Below are positions 55,356 to 64,000 of a DNA stretch of 64,000 bases, piece after piece. How positions within the stretch are numbered: position 1 is the stretch's first letter; every line of letters begins with the position of its first letter. The notes under the pieces are model-generated. The model saw only the letters and a list, made by a program, of their open reading frames with translations. It was not told the origin of the DNA and did no database searches. The stretch lies in NCBI RefSeq assembly GCF_902506345.1, contig NZ_LR733413.1:1528569-1592568 (forward strand), given 5' to 3'. This DNA is from Flavobacterium sp. 9R (GTDB lineage Bacteria; Bacteroidota; Bacteroidia; Flavobacteriales; Flavobacteriaceae). The translations under genes were made by a program, and so were the position numbers.

Positions 55356-56369
55356 CTATTGTAAAGGTTTGTCTACTACGATGCGTTCGGGTCTGTTGGC
55401 CAATTCCCAAGCCATAGCAAAGGCCAATTGGGTTCTTTTGGCTAGGGCATCAAACTCGATTTTACTGACTTCATCGGTTTTTTTATGGTAGTCTTCGTGT
55501 ACGCCATTGAACAAAAATACCGACGGAATGCCATTTTTGGCGAAGTTGTAATGGTCGGAACGCTCATAAAAATGATTGGGATCCTTCTTGTCGTTGTATT
55601 TGAAATCCAAATCCAATTTGGTGTATTTTTCGTTGGCTGCCACAGTGATTTCGTGTAGTTGACTCGACAATCTATCGGCACCAATGACATAAACGTAATT
55701 GTTGGTTTTGGGATGGTCGAAATCGCGACGTCCAATCATGTCAATATTGATGTCGGCAATGGTATTTTTTAAAGGAAATAATGGGTTTTTGGCATAATAA
55801 CGAGAACCGTGCAAGCCGTGTTCTTCGCCTGTTACATGCAAAATTAAGATGGAACGTTTAGGCCCGTGACCTTGTTTTTTTGCCAGTTGAAAGGCTTGTG
55901 CGATTTCTAAAAGTGCCACGGTTCCTGAGCCATCGTCGTCGGCACCGTTGTAAACGTCACCATTTTTAACGCCAACATGGTCGTAATGGGCAGAAATGAC
56001 CAAGATTTCCTCTGGTTTTTCAGTCCCCTTGATGAATGCCCAAATGTTTTCGGAATCATTGAGTTTTGATCCGTAACGGGTGTTCATGAACTCGGCGGGT
56101 ACTTTTTGGTAATAGTCGGTAGCACCATCGGGAAACGAAATGCCATTTTTTTTGTATTGTTCGATGAGATAACGACCGGCTTTTTTTTGGCCTTCGGTTC
56201 CTGTGTCACGTCCTTCCATTTCGTCGGATGCCACGATAGTCAGGTGTTTTTTTAGGTCGGTTTGGGTAATGGTAGCCAGGTATTTTTGTATAGGAGCTGC
56301 TTTGGTTTTGTTTTGTGCCGTACATGAAAGGCAAACAAGTACAGCGCATACTAGTGCTTTTTGAATCAT
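55356..56369 (-). CDS. M28-family zinc peptidase, lipoprotein
   Basis: 337 residues. Lipobox VCLSC (Cys16). Zinc ligands in the family order: ISAHYDHVGVKNGDVYNGADDDGSG (His, Asp), VTGEEHGLHGSRYY (Glu-Glu), then DIDMIGR and the C-terminal YERSDHYNF His. Exported aminopeptidase releasing N-terminal amino acids from peptides. It is a separate gene, 218 bases from the dienelactone-hydrolase-like gene upstream. Confidence 0.9.
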   Translation of the reverse strand: MIQKALVCAVLVCLSCTAQNKTKAAPIQKYLATITQTDLKKHLTIVASDEMEGRDTGTEGQKKAGRYLIEQYKKNGISFPDGATDYYQKVPAEFMNTRYGSKLNDSENIWAFIKGTEKPEEILVISAHYDHVGVKNGDVYNGADDDGSGTVALLEIAQAFQLAKKQGHGPKRSILILHVTGEEHGLHGSRYYAKNPLFPLKNTIADINIDMIGRRDFDHPKTNNYVYVIGADRLSSQLHEITVAANEKYTKLDLDFKYNDKKDPNHFYERSDHYNFAKNGIPSVFLFNGVHEDYHKKTDEVSKIEFDALAKRTQLAFAMAWELANRPERIVVDKPLQ

Positions 56370-56454
56370 TTTTTAAGGATTTTATTTAACGCAAATTCAA
56401 ATTATTTTAGGGGATGTAGTGGGTTAGTATGGCCACTAATGCATTAATTTAATT

Positions 56455-56514
56455 AACCGCAAATTCGCAAATTATTTTTTCGTTGGTATAGTTTCAATTT
56501 GCAAATTTGCGGTT
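56455..56514. repeat. Inverted repeat AACCGCAAATT...AATTTGCGGTT
   Basis: AACCGCAAATTCGCAAATT at 56455-56473 is the near-exact complement of AATTTGCAAATTTGCGGTT at 56496-56514 (one mismatch), with a 22-base loop. Shortened copies of the same motif lie at 56389-56400 and 56569-56580. Confidence 0.85.
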
Positions 56515-56587
56515 GTTTTTCTATAGCTTTAGAGTGAATTTTTTTGCTTTGAATTTCTATCAATTTTCGAATTTGCGGTTAACTTTT

Positions 56588-57361
56588 TTATTTTTTTAAA
56601 ATTTCGTTTAAGAAAAGTTGCATGTGTTCGAAGGAACGTTTTGCAGCTTTTTCATTGTAAGCAGCTCCTTTGGAGTTGTCGTTTCCTGCGTTTGGATCGG
56701 TAAAGGAGTGCACGGCATTGGCATAATAAATCATTTCCCAATCGGCTTTGGCATCGCGCATTTCTTGTTGAAAGGCTGCAATTTCTTCTTTGGGTACAAA
56801 GGGATCATCGGCACCGTGACAAGCTAAAACTTTAGCTTGGATTGGAGCAGTGGCACGGGCTGCATCTTTACCTAAGCCGCCGTGAAAGGATACCACTCCT
56901 TTGATGTTCATATTGCCTCTTGCAGCTTCTAAAGCGCCTGTTCCTCCAAAGCAAAAACCAATAACGGCAATATTATCAGCATTAGCGCCAGATTGAATGA
57001 GTTGTGCCAAGGCTAGGCTAATTCTTTTTTGATACAAATCGGTGTTCTTTTTGTAATAACCTGCATTTTTCCCAGCTTCGGTATTGTCTTTTGGGTAGTT
57101 TCCTTCGCCGTAAATATCAGCAATAAAGGCGTGGTACCCTAGATTTGATAATTCGATAGCGGTTTGTTTGGAATGGTCATCAATACCTTTCCACGCGGGA
57201 AGAATCAGGATTCCTGGTTTTTGGCTGCTTTTTTTCTTGGGTTGAATAGCAAAGCCGTTTAGTTTTTGATTGCCATCTTGATAAGAAATGGCTTTTAATT
57301 GGGCATTACTTGATAGACTACAAAATAGTAGCGTTAAGAATAGGACAGTTATATTTCTCAT
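56588..57361 (-). CDS. Exported dienelactone-hydrolase family protein
   Basis: 257 residues from the ATG at 57361. A start 18 bases upstream is open but dilutes the signal peptide MRNITVLFLTLLFCSLSSNAQ. Alpha/beta hydrolase with Cys nucleophile in VIGFCFGGTGALEAARG (about 134-150), acid in LACHGADDPFVP, and His in NAVHSFTDPNAG. Family members hydrolyse lactones or esters, but exported Bacteroidota versions have unknown substrates. It stands alone, with AT-rich inverted repeats downstream. Confidence 0.88.
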   Translation of the reverse strand: MRNITVLFLTLLFCSLSSNAQLKAISYQDGNQKLNGFAIQPKKKSSQKPGILILPAWKGIDDHSKQTAIELSNLGYHAFIADIYGEGNYPKDNTEAGKNAGYYKKNTDLYQKRISLALAQLIQSGANADNIAVIGFCFGGTGALEAARGNMNIKGVVSFHGGLGKDAARATAPIQAKVLACHGADDPFVPKEEIAAFQQEMRDAKADWEMIYYANAVHSFTDPNAGNDNSKGAAYNEKAAKRSFEHMQLFLNEILKK

Positions 57362-57397
57362 AGGGTTAGTTTTTAACAAATATCAGTAATATTACTC

Positions 57398-57432
57398 AAA
57401 AAAAATACCCTCGTGAAAAATTTACGAGGGCA
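57398..57432 (-). terminator. Terminator of the Lrp-S51-acylase run
   Basis: On the minus strand TGCCCTCGT pairs with ACGAGGGTA around a loop of about 10 bases and is followed by a T8 run, 20 bases past the acylase stop. Confidence 0.85.
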
Positions 57433-57451
57433 TTTGAATTATCGATTGGGA

Positions 57452-59653
57452 TTACTCACCAGGATGATAGGTTTTCTCAGCATTTTTTTGGACGTCATCT
57501 TTGTAGAATAAAACGTCTTTGAATTGAGCGTTTTGATACATTTTGGCTTGGTCAAAAAAGTGTTTCGAGTTAGGGTCTCCTGAATTTCCTCCTGCCAATA
57601 AAGACTTGGCTTTTATTTTTGGACCAAATTCAACCGCGCAAATAAAGCTGTTACCGTTGTAACCATAGCGTTTTTTGCTGTTGTTTTGATACGAACTTTT
57701 GAAAGCAGGTAAACTTCCCCACAATACAGAAGCGGTGCCCATAGCTAAGCTTTCTTGGTTGTCGTCATAGGTTAAATCTATGTCTCCCGATGGACGTTGA
57801 AAACGGTTAATGTCTCCCCACGGAATTTCCCATTTTCCAAATTTAGTTCGCAGTTCTTGTATAACTTCTCGCAATTGTGGTAACATATCATCAATGCCAG
57901 CAGTTTTGGCAAACTCGGACATATTCTCTACTTGGTCTTTTTCACCTTCGTCAATGTAGACTTTTTGCAAAATTGGATTCAATTTGAACGCCCATTCATT
58001 GGCCAAGGTAGTCGCCACAGAATTTACATTCGAATAATAATTCCAATTTTTCAACACTTGAATAGGAGCTTCTAAATCTTTGAATTTGGGTTCTTGGGCT
58101 TGAGCGTCTTTTTCAAAATTGGCAATCAAAGCAGGAAGTAACACTTCAAAAGCTGATAATTTGGTGTCGTAACCATCTGCAATCAAATTGTCTAAGGTGT
58201 ATTTTTTGTCTTGGCTAAAAATACGAACGGCATTGATTCCTCTAAAGTTTTCCCCGTCAGGCGCCATATAAGGCAAATAGTTGGATTCTTTTGGGCTGTT
58301 GTTACCTGCTACAGAATAGGGCGTGGAGTTGCAATTTTGGAGCCATCCGTTACTAGGGTTGTACAAATGCACGATTTCAGATACTGGATGCAAACCTTTC
58401 CATTGGGTTTTGGATGTGGTTCCATCGACTACTTTTGCCCAATTGAGGCTTTTGTCGCGCATCGGAATAAAGTTCCCGTGCCAATAGGCAATGTTCCCTT
58501 TGTTGTCTGCATACACAGTATTGTTAGACGTGTTGGCTTTTAAATCCATCGCTTTTTGATAGTCCTTGAAATCCTTTGATTTGGTTCTCACCCAACTTTG
58601 GACCAAACTTTCCATATTGCGGTTTTTGGATTTCAAGCTGATCCATTTTCCGTCTCGCTTAGCCATAATCGGACCGTGAATCGTAAAATACGTCTTGATG
58701 GTTTTGGAGGCCAATTGTCCTTTATCTAAATATTTAAGAACGATATTTTTTTCTTTTACTGGCAATAATTTTCCATCGTATTCATAAAAAAGTTTACCTT
58801 TTTGCTCAACTATTTTTTCTGCATACATATCGGCTACATCTACATTCGAAGACGTATGCATCCAGCCACAGTTTTCATTAAAACCTTGGTAAATAAAAAA
58901 TTGTCCCCAAGTCACGGCTCCGTAGGCATTCAATCCTTCTTGGCTGCTGATTTGGATTTCGGGTCTGAAATAAAAAGTTGTGTGTGGATTGATGTACAAA
59001 AGCGCATTTCCCGAAGTTGATTTTGAAGGTGCAATGGCAAATCCATTAGAACCCGTTTGTACATTTACATCTCGTTCTACATAAGCTACTTTGTCGTTAT
59101 TGCCAGAGTAAAAAGCTTTCAATTCACCAGTAGTTAAGTCGGCGGTGCTAATCGCGCCAATACTGCCGTCGGTCCAAAGCAAAGGAAACCAAGGTTCAAA
59201 ACGAGTCAGCAATAATGGTTTTACTTCAGGATGCTTGTACAAGTAATAGTTGATGGCATCGGCATAACTGTTCATTAATTTTTTGAGCCAAGGCGCCGCT
59301 TTTTTGTAATCGGCTTTGGCTTCTTCAGCGTCAATAAGTAAACGGGTTTCTAAATCGTTGTACAAAACGCCAGCGCCTTTTACTTCGGCCAAACGTCCTA
59401 ACTTATCGATATAGTTCATTTCGACACGCTTAAAGTCGTCTTCGCATTGCGCGTACAACATACCAAAAACGGCATCAGCATCGGTCTTGCCGTATACGTG
59501 AGCAATGCCCCAATTGTCTCTGATGATGGTGACTTGTTTGGCTTGTTGCTCCATTCGTTTTATTTCTGAAGCAGTTAATTGTTGTGCCCAAATCGAAGTC
59601 ATTGGACTCAATAGTAGCATCCAAACAATCGCCCAATAGTGTTGTGTTTTCAT
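57452..59653 (-). CDS. Exported penicillin-acylase family (Ntn-hydrolase) enzyme
   Basis: 733 residues from the ATG at 59653; the longer frame adds ten residues that overlap the upstream gene. Signal peptide ending IWAQ (24). N-terminal nucleophile Ser202 in QTGSNGFAIAPSKS after an alpha chain and spacer, the penicillin-acylase/AHL-acylase/aculeacin-acylase pattern. Later NPHTTFYFRPEIQISS and GNIAYWHGNFIPMR. It cleaves an amide bond of an unknown acyl- or peptidyl-substrate outside the cytoplasm. ATG lies one base after the stop of the upstream S51 gene, so translation is coupled. Confidence 0.9.
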   Translation of the reverse strand: MKTQHYWAIVWMLLLSPMTSIWAQQLTASEIKRMEQQAKQVTIIRDNWGIAHVYGKTDADAVFGMLYAQCEDDFKRVEMNYIDKLGRLAEVKGAGVLYNDLETRLLIDAEEAKADYKKAAPWLKKLMNSYADAINYYLYKHPEVKPLLLTRFEPWFPLLWTDGSIGAISTADLTTGELKAFYSGNNDKVAYVERDVNVQTGSNGFAIAPSKSTSGNALLYINPHTTFYFRPEIQISSQEGLNAYGAVTWGQFFIYQGFNENCGWMHTSSNVDVADMYAEKIVEQKGKLFYEYDGKLLPVKEKNIVLKYLDKGQLASKTIKTYFTIHGPIMAKRDGKWISLKSKNRNMESLVQSWVRTKSKDFKDYQKAMDLKANTSNNTVYADNKGNIAYWHGNFIPMRDKSLNWAKVVDGTTSKTQWKGLHPVSEIVHLYNPSNGWLQNCNSTPYSVAGNNSPKESNYLPYMAPDGENFRGINAVRIFSQDKKYTLDNLIADGYDTKLSAFEVLLPALIANFEKDAQAQEPKFKDLEAPIQVLKNWNYYSNVNSVATTLANEWAFKLNPILQKVYIDEGEKDQVENMSEFAKTAGIDDMLPQLREVIQELRTKFGKWEIPWGDINRFQRPSGDIDLTYDDNQESLAMGTASVLWGSLPAFKSSYQNNSKKRYGYNGNSFICAVEFGPKIKAKSLLAGGNSGDPNSKHFFDQAKMYQNAQFKDVLFYKDDVQKNAEKTYHPGE

Positions 59654-59654
59654 T

Positions 59655-60509
59655 TTATTGAATATTAAATTTTTGACCTTCAATCAAAACGCTCATCTCT
59701 AAAGATTTGATGCTAACGAGATGATTCTTTGGAGCTTTCTTGATTTCTTTAGGATTTTTAACCACGATGACTTCGCTTTCGCCTACGACTTCTATGTTTT
59801 TGTCTCTCACGACAATGCCGGTACTTTCGTCAATTCCAATTCCAACGTGATTTGGAAAATCGACTAAGCCTGTCAGTAAGCGATTGTAACGACTTCTTTT
59901 TAGAAAATGCTGGTCAATAATTACGTTTTTTACTAAGCCCAAACCTGAGTTGATTTCAAGATTGTCATAACGGATATTATCAAAAGTTTCGGTGTATTTG
60001 GTTTCTAATTTTTGGTTGCCAGTAATCATATTTTCGCACATCACAGCTGCACCAGCACTAGTTCCTGCAATAGTACTGCCGTTTTGATGCGCTTTGTGAA
60101 TGGCATCATAAATCGGAGTTCCGCGAACTACTCCCATAAAACGGGTTTGATCTCCACCGCTTATGAAGATGAGTTTGGCTTTTTGAAGCGAATCGGTAAG
60201 AACTTTATTTTGACTGCTGGTTTTGTCAAAATTGAGCATCACGATAGGATGTGGGGTTAATTTACTTAATTGTTTTTTGAAATAAATATAGGCACTATCA
60301 GGTTCTTCACTGGACATTGGAAGCACTACAATAAAATCTTTGGTTTTTAAATCAGCTACTTTTAGCATTTGATTCATCAATACATCAGAGCGTTTTCCGC
60401 CACCAATGATGAATAATTTTCCTTTGTTTTTTTGAGCTTCAACTATAGTGGTTGATAGTAAAAGTAGGGTAATAAAAAGCTGGTTTAGTCTTACTTTTGG
60501 CAATTGCAT
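59655..60509 (-). CDS. Exported cyanophycinase-family (S51) protein 1
   Basis: 284 residues. Signal peptide ending VEAQ (26). S51 landmarks: GKLFIIGGGKRSD, LIFISGGDQTRFMGVVRGTP (112-132), nucleophile Ser151 in AGTSAGAAVM, and IIDQHFLKRSRYNRLL with His201, closest to true cyanophycinases, which hydrolyse the Asp-Arg backbone polymer to beta-Asp-Arg. Substrate is unproven. It starts 54 bases after the second S51 gene and is directly followed by the acylase. Confidence 0.85.
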   Translation of the reverse strand: MQLPKVRLNQLFITLLLLSTTIVEAQKNKGKLFIIGGGKRSDVLMNQMLKVADLKTKDFIVVLPMSSEEPDSAYIYFKKQLSKLTPHPIVMLNFDKTSSQNKVLTDSLQKAKLIFISGGDQTRFMGVVRGTPIYDAIHKAHQNGSTIAGTSAGAAVMCENMITGNQKLETKYTETFDNIRYDNLEINSGLGLVKNVIIDQHFLKRSRYNRLLTGLVDFPNHVGIGIDESTGIVVRDKNIEVVGESEVIVVKNPKEIKKAPKNHLVSIKSLEMSVLIEGQKFNIQ

Positions 60510-60563
60510 AATAAATGGTATTAATAGTGAAAAAGTATTCAGAATGGGTTGATGTTACTTCGT

Positions 60564-61658
60564 TTATTCTATAGAAAGAACACCATCAGTAACATACATA
60601 TTTTTAGAAGTTCCGCCAGAAATAGTGCTCCAATTGGTCAAATCAAAAGAACCATTTCCAGTTTCTTTACCTGTGATTAAGTAGGCTTGAATGGCTTTTT
60701 TATTGTTTATCCAATTGAGCTTGCTGCCTGCTACACATTTCTCAGGTTTTTCACTACTAGCTTTCAAAAAATAAGCAAAACCAGTTCCATAAACTACCGC
60801 TTTGCCGTTTTCGTCAATACAAACGGCTGTTTCTTCTTGCACTCCAATACCTTTGGGTTGTTGCCAGTTAAATTCAGTAGCTAAACGTGCTAGAAAAGTG
60901 ATTTGTCTGCCTTTTCTATCAGGGTTGTTATAATGGGTGTCGGTAATTGTATTTTTAAGAAAAGGATTGTTGATAAAATCACTTTTTGCTAAAGTCATTT
61001 TTAAGTCAAAAGGATTCAATAAAGCTTCCTCAGAAGTAATAGTATTGTTTTCAGCGGTAAAAACGGCTTCACCCATAATGGCGCAACCTGCGCTAGTTCC
61101 TCCAACGGGTACTTTTTTTACATTAATTAGGTAATTAAGCGCCTCTTCAACGGGAGTGTTTCTCCAAAAGCGAATATAATTGGCTTGATCTCCACCAGCA
61201 ATGAATAGCATTTCAGCTTCTTTGATACGTTCAGCTACTTTTGGATTGTTGGCAAGTTCGGCACTGTTTATAAGTAAGGTTTCAACAGAATTTACTTGGC
61301 GGATGCCATTTACTTTTACTAAATCGTATAAGTATTGATTGTAACCTGTTGCCCCTGATGCTCTAATGATTACTACATCTCCTCCGATGCTTTTGTTGAT
61401 CATCCATTTCATTGCACTGTCTACATCAGTAGAACCTCCCATTAAAACTGTCCCAGCACTAGTCGTTACTGTAACATCTTTTGGGTCTCCCACGATTCCT
61501 ATCGAAGAGGGGATAGGAGTGTAGGTAGTAGGGGTTGGAGTTGGTTTTTCGGATTCGTTAGAATCACTACTACAAGCCAGTAAACTGAATGATAAAAGAA
61601 AAGAAGAAGCTAGTAAAACGCCATTTTTGGTTGGTTTGGTTAGAAAATCAGGGAACAT
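60564..61658 (-). CDS. Cyanophycinase-like (S51) lipoprotein 2
   Basis: 364 residues. Lipobox LLAC (Cys29), then a Pro/Thr-rich linker (about 36-52). S51 core: IGGDVVIIRASGATGYNQYL, AGGDQANYIRFWRNTPVEEA, nucleophile Ser189 in GGTSAGCAIM, and DTHYNNPDRKGRQITFLARL with His242. The DTHY variant in place of DQHF, and a C-terminal extension ending GTSKNMYVTDGVLSIE, separate it from protein 1. It starts 11 bases after the Lrp gene, so the regulator and the peptidase are one transcript. Confidence 0.82.
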   Translation of the reverse strand: MFPDFLTKPTKNGVLLASSFLLSFSLLACSSDSNESEKPTPTPTTYTPIPSSIGIVGDPKDVTVTTSAGTVLMGGSTDVDSAMKWMINKSIGGDVVIIRASGATGYNQYLYDLVKVNGIRQVNSVETLLINSAELANNPKVAERIKEAEMLFIAGGDQANYIRFWRNTPVEEALNYLINVKKVPVGGTSAGCAIMGEAVFTAENNTITSEEALLNPFDLKMTLAKSDFINNPFLKNTITDTHYNNPDRKGRQITFLARLATEFNWQQPKGIGVQEETAVCIDENGKAVVYGTGFAYFLKASSEKPEKCVAGSKLNWINNKKAIQAYLITGKETGNGSFDLTNWSTISGGTSKNMYVTDGVLSIE

Positions 61659-61669
61659 TATTTAGTGGT

Positions 61670-62122
61670 TTATAAGGTTACATTGCGCTTAAAGGCACAA
61701 CCTAACTCGATTATAGAATCGGTTTTGGCTATACCCGGAATGTTATCTATTTTTTCATACAGCAATTTTCTCATATGTTCGTGATCTTTTGCAATCAACT
61801 TTATATATAAGGTGAAGGAGCCGGTAATAAAATAACATTCGGTTATTTCTGGAATTTCTTTCAATTCGTCAATAACTCTTTTTGAATCGGCATCTTTATT
61901 TAAGGTAATACCGGTAAAAGCACCCCAGTCATAACCAATTTTTTTCTCGTTAATTACAGGTTTGATTCCAGTAATTACACCTTGGTCAATTAATCGGTTG
62001 ATTCGTTGATGCACCATCGTATTCGAAATTTTGAGACTAGTGGCAATAGCAGAAAAAGCCATTCTACCATCTTTCTCTAATTCCTTAATAATATTGATGT
62101 CAAATTCGTCTAATACTTCCAT
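61670..62122 (-). CDS. Lrp/AsnC-family transcriptional regulator
   Basis: 150 residues. N-terminal helix-turn-helix (FDINIIKELEKDGRMAFSAIATSLKISNTMVHQRINRLIDQGVI) and C-terminal RAM effector domain (ITECYFITGSFTLYIKLIAKDHEHMRKLLYEKI). It diverges from rocD with a 244-base AT-rich gap and heads the run of S51 genes. An amino acid (arginine or ornithine being the obvious candidates) probably controls it; that is inference from neighbours. Confidence 0.93.
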   Translation of the reverse strand: MEVLDEFDINIIKELEKDGRMAFSAIATSLKISNTMVHQRINRLIDQGVITGIKPVINEKKIGYDWGAFTGITLNKDADSKRVIDELKEIPEITECYFITGSFTLYIKLIAKDHEHMRKLLYEKIDNIPGIAKTDSIIELGCAFKRNVTL

Positions 62123-62328
62123 TTTTAAATGTATTTTTAAGTTAAAATCACTTTTTATTTCATTTATAAAAGTAATTATTTTTATTTCATTTCAAAATTA
62201 AAGTATTAATTCGATTTCAAAAATAACAAAATGACTTTAATAAGTGCAAAAAAAACAAAAAAATATTTTTTTAAAGAAAAAAATGAGTCAAAATTTACTT
62301 TTTTTAGAAATATTTAAATTAATTATAT

Positions 62329-62336
62329 TACTTTTG
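62329..62336 (+). promoter_or_regulatory. -7 box of the rocD promoter
   Basis: TACTTTTG, an exact TAnnTTTG match, 30 bases upstream of the rocD ATG, preceded by a very AT-rich stretch with T-rich -33 sequence. The whole 62123-62366 gap is suited to Lrp wrapping, but no single site can be called. Confidence 0.55.
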
Positions 62337-62366
62337 TCTCATAAATATTAATTAAAGACCTATAAA

Positions 62367-63650
62367 ATGATACATACAGAACAAATTCTCTCTTCAAAAT
62401 CCGAAGTTTTGATTTCAAAAGAAGACCAATACGGCGCACATAATTATCATCCGTTACCGGTAGTTTTAGAGCGAGGGGAAGGAGTTTATGTCTGGGATGT
62501 TGATGGGAAAAAATACTTTGATTTTCTTTCTGCTTATTCAGCCGTGAATCAAGGACATTGTCATCCAAAAATTGTTGGAGCAATGGTAGAGCAAGCTCAA
62601 AAGTTGACCTTAACTTCTCGTGCTTTTCACAATGATAAATTAGGCGTATTCGAAGAATATATTACTGATTATTTTGGCTTTGATAAAGTTTTACCAATGA
62701 ATACTGGAGCTGAAGCGGTAGAAACTGCTTTAAAATTATGCCGTAAATGGGCGTATGAAGTGAAAGGTATTCCAGAAAATCAAGCACAAGTGATTGTTTG
62801 CGAAAATAATTTCCACGGTAGAACTACTACTATTATTTCTTTTTCTAATGATGAAGGAGCGCGTAAAAGTTTTGGTCCATTCACCGAAGGTTTTATCAGG
62901 ATTCCATATGATGATATTGATGCATTAGAAAAAGCGTTACAATCTTCGCCAAATATTGCTGGATTTTTAGTGGAACCTATCCAAGGTGAAGCTGGAGTTT
63001 ATGTTCCATCAGAAGGTTATTTGGCTAAAGCTAAAGCACTTTGTGAAGCGCATAATGCACTTTTTATTGCTGATGAGGTACAAACTGGAATTGCTCGTAC
63101 CGGTCGTTTATTGGCTACTTGCGGGAATTGTTCTTGTGAAAAAGGTTGTGAGAAAACACCTGAAGTAAAACCAGATATTCTTATTCTAGGGAAAGCCATT
63201 TCTGGTGGCGTTTATCCAGTATCGGCAGTTTTGGCCAATAATGAGATTATGAATGTGATCAAACCAGGGCAACACGGATCTACTTTTGGTGGAAATCCAG
63301 TGGCTGCTGCTGTCGCTATTGCTGCTTTGGAAGTGATAAAAGATGAGAATTTGGCTGCTAACGCAGATCGCTTAGGAAACATACTAAGACAAGGTTTAAA
63401 TGATATAGCTGCCAGAAATCCATTAATTGCTTTGGTGAGAGGAAAAGGTTTGTTGAATGCTATTGTCATCAACAGCGATGAAGATTCTGATTTGGCTTGG
63501 GATATTTGTTTGCGTTTTAGAGATTATGGTTTGTTAGCCAAACCAACTCACGGAAACAAAATTCGTTTTGCACCACCATTGGTAATTACCGAAGAGCAAA
63601 TTCAAGAGTGTTTAGCGATTATTGAAAAAGCGTTAAATGACTTTATCTAG
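62367..63650 (+). CDS. rocD: Ornithine aminotransferase
   Basis: 427 residues, PLP-dependent class III aminotransferase converting ornithine to glutamate-5-semialdehyde. N-terminus [32 protein letters not shown] is diagnostic; then [38 protein letters not shown] and PLP Lys276 in [11 protein letters not shown]. It is slightly longer than usual because of an insertion with four cysteines (252, 255, 257, 261: [11 protein letters not shown]) just before the lysine segment. It is 8 bases upstream of the arginase gene. Confidence 0.95.
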   Translation: MIHTEQILSSKSEVLISKEDQYGAHNYHPLPVVLERGEGVYVWDVDGKKYFDFLSAYSAVNQGHCHPKIVGAMVEQAQKLTLTSRAFHNDKLGVFEEYITDYFGFDKVLPMNTGAEAVETALKLCRKWAYEVKGIPENQAQVIVCENNFHGRTTTIISFSNDEGARKSFGPFTEGFIRIPYDDIDALEKALQSSPNIAGFLVEPIQGEAGVYVPSEGYLAKAKALCEAHNALFIADEVQTGIARTGRLLATCGNCSCEKGCEKTPEVKPDILILGKAISGGVYPVSAVLANNEIMNVIKPGQHGSTFGGNPVAAAVAIAALEVIKDENLAANADRLGNILRQGLNDIAARNPLIALVRGKGLLNAIVINSDEDSDLAWDICLRFRDYGLLAKPTHGNKIRFAPPLVITEEQIQECLAIIEKALNDFI

Positions 63651-63658
63651 GAAGTTGT

Positions 63659-64000
63659 ATGAAGCCTATCAAATTAATTAAAAATAGATCGGATATCGGA
63701 GCGGGAACTCGCGGCTCTGATTTAGGAGTAGATGCTATTGAAATTGCAGCTATCAATCAAGGAAGTGATTATTTTAACCAGTTTCCTTTTGAAGATATTA
63801 AAACGCACAACGAGTCGATTTATGATAAAGATCGAAGTACAGTAGCTAAGCGTATTGAGCACGTTGTGGAGCAATGTATTCGTGTAAATAACTCGATTCA
63901 GAAAAACTTGAAAGATTATTTTCCTATTGTACTTTCAGGAGATCACTCCTCGGCTTTAGGAACGATTAGTGGCATAAAATCTGCATTTCCAGAACAAAAT
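63659..64000 (+). CDS. rocF: Arginase, N-terminal part
   Basis: Partial: the first 114 codons lie in the window and the gene continues off the right edge. Translation IKLIKNRSDIGAGTRGSDLG... resembles Bacteroidota arginases; the first metal ligand His lies in VLSGDHSSALG (about 95-105), and the second metal motif lies outside. It hydrolyses arginine to ornithine and urea, feeding rocD. The ATG at 63659 follows the rocD stop by 8 bases. Confidence 0.9.
   Translation, partial: MKPIKLIKNRSDIGAGTRGSDLGVDAIEIAAINQGSDYFNQFPFEDIKTHNESIYDKDRSTVAKRIEHVVEQCIRVNNSIQKNLKDYFPIVLSGDHSSALGTISGIKSAFPEQN

Noticed and set aside
1..64000. Insertion sequences, prophage or CRISPR array
   Set aside because: No transposase, integrase, phage gene, cas gene or regularly spaced repeat was found on either strand.

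Overview
The window reads as chromosome of a Bacteroidota bacterium, most likely Flavobacterium or a close relative. The reasons are low GC, promoters of the TTTG/TTG-N19-TAnnTTTG type, type IX secretion (T9SS) sorting domains of both type A and type B, a short ProS of the eukaryote/archaea-like form, a BshB1 of the bacillithiol pathway, and many exported Bacteroidota lipoproteins. There is no phage, transposase or CRISPR array. The chromosome is interrupted mainly by small intergenic repeat families.

Layout. 0-10 kb is housekeeping: the 5' end of rimO, an OmpP1/FadL-type porin, a Gly/Trp-rich lipoprotein, proS, two identical tRNA-Glu genes, rpsT, a PAS histidine kinase with a single-domain response regulator, and typA. 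9.6-18 kb is a carbohydrate locus on the minus strand (GH127, GH13, esterase, GH92, DUF2141 protein) with a divergent AraC regulator. 18-28.6 kb holds three very large secreted proteins with type B T9SS C-termini; two of them share a roughly 300 bp near-identical DNA segment that also copies the 3' end of the AraC gene. 28.6-34 kb has an ABC-2 exporter, a cryptic kinase-like protein, an MFS exporter and a beta-barrel protein. 34-42.2 kb is fatty-acid beta-oxidation: acyl-CoA ligase, then MarR regulator, multifunctional HAD/ECH protein, thiolase and acyl-CoA dehydrogenase. 42.4-52.9 kb carries purL, a T9SS endonuclease I, a beta-helix lipoprotein, a hotdog thioesterase with isochorismate synthase, and bshB1. 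53-55.3 kb, next to tRNA-His, is a repeat-rich accessory patch with a Crp/Fnr regulator, a YciI-like protein and a small membrane protein. 55.3-57.4 kb has an M28 peptidase and a dienelactone hydrolase.

The most coherent unusual unit is 57.4-64 kb. An Lrp/AsnC regulator heads a tight minus-strand run of two exported cyanophycinase-family (S51) proteins and an exported Ntn-hydrolase acylase. Divergently it faces rocD (ornithine aminotransferase) and an arginase. This suggests a scavenging route in which arginine-rich polymer or peptide is broken down outside the cytoplasm, and arginine then goes through ornithine to glutamate semialdehyde.

The best structural find is a roughly 100-nt intergenic hairpin element present six times. 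Its arms change together while the flanking sequence is conserved, which suggests a structured RNA or a palindromic mobile repeat.
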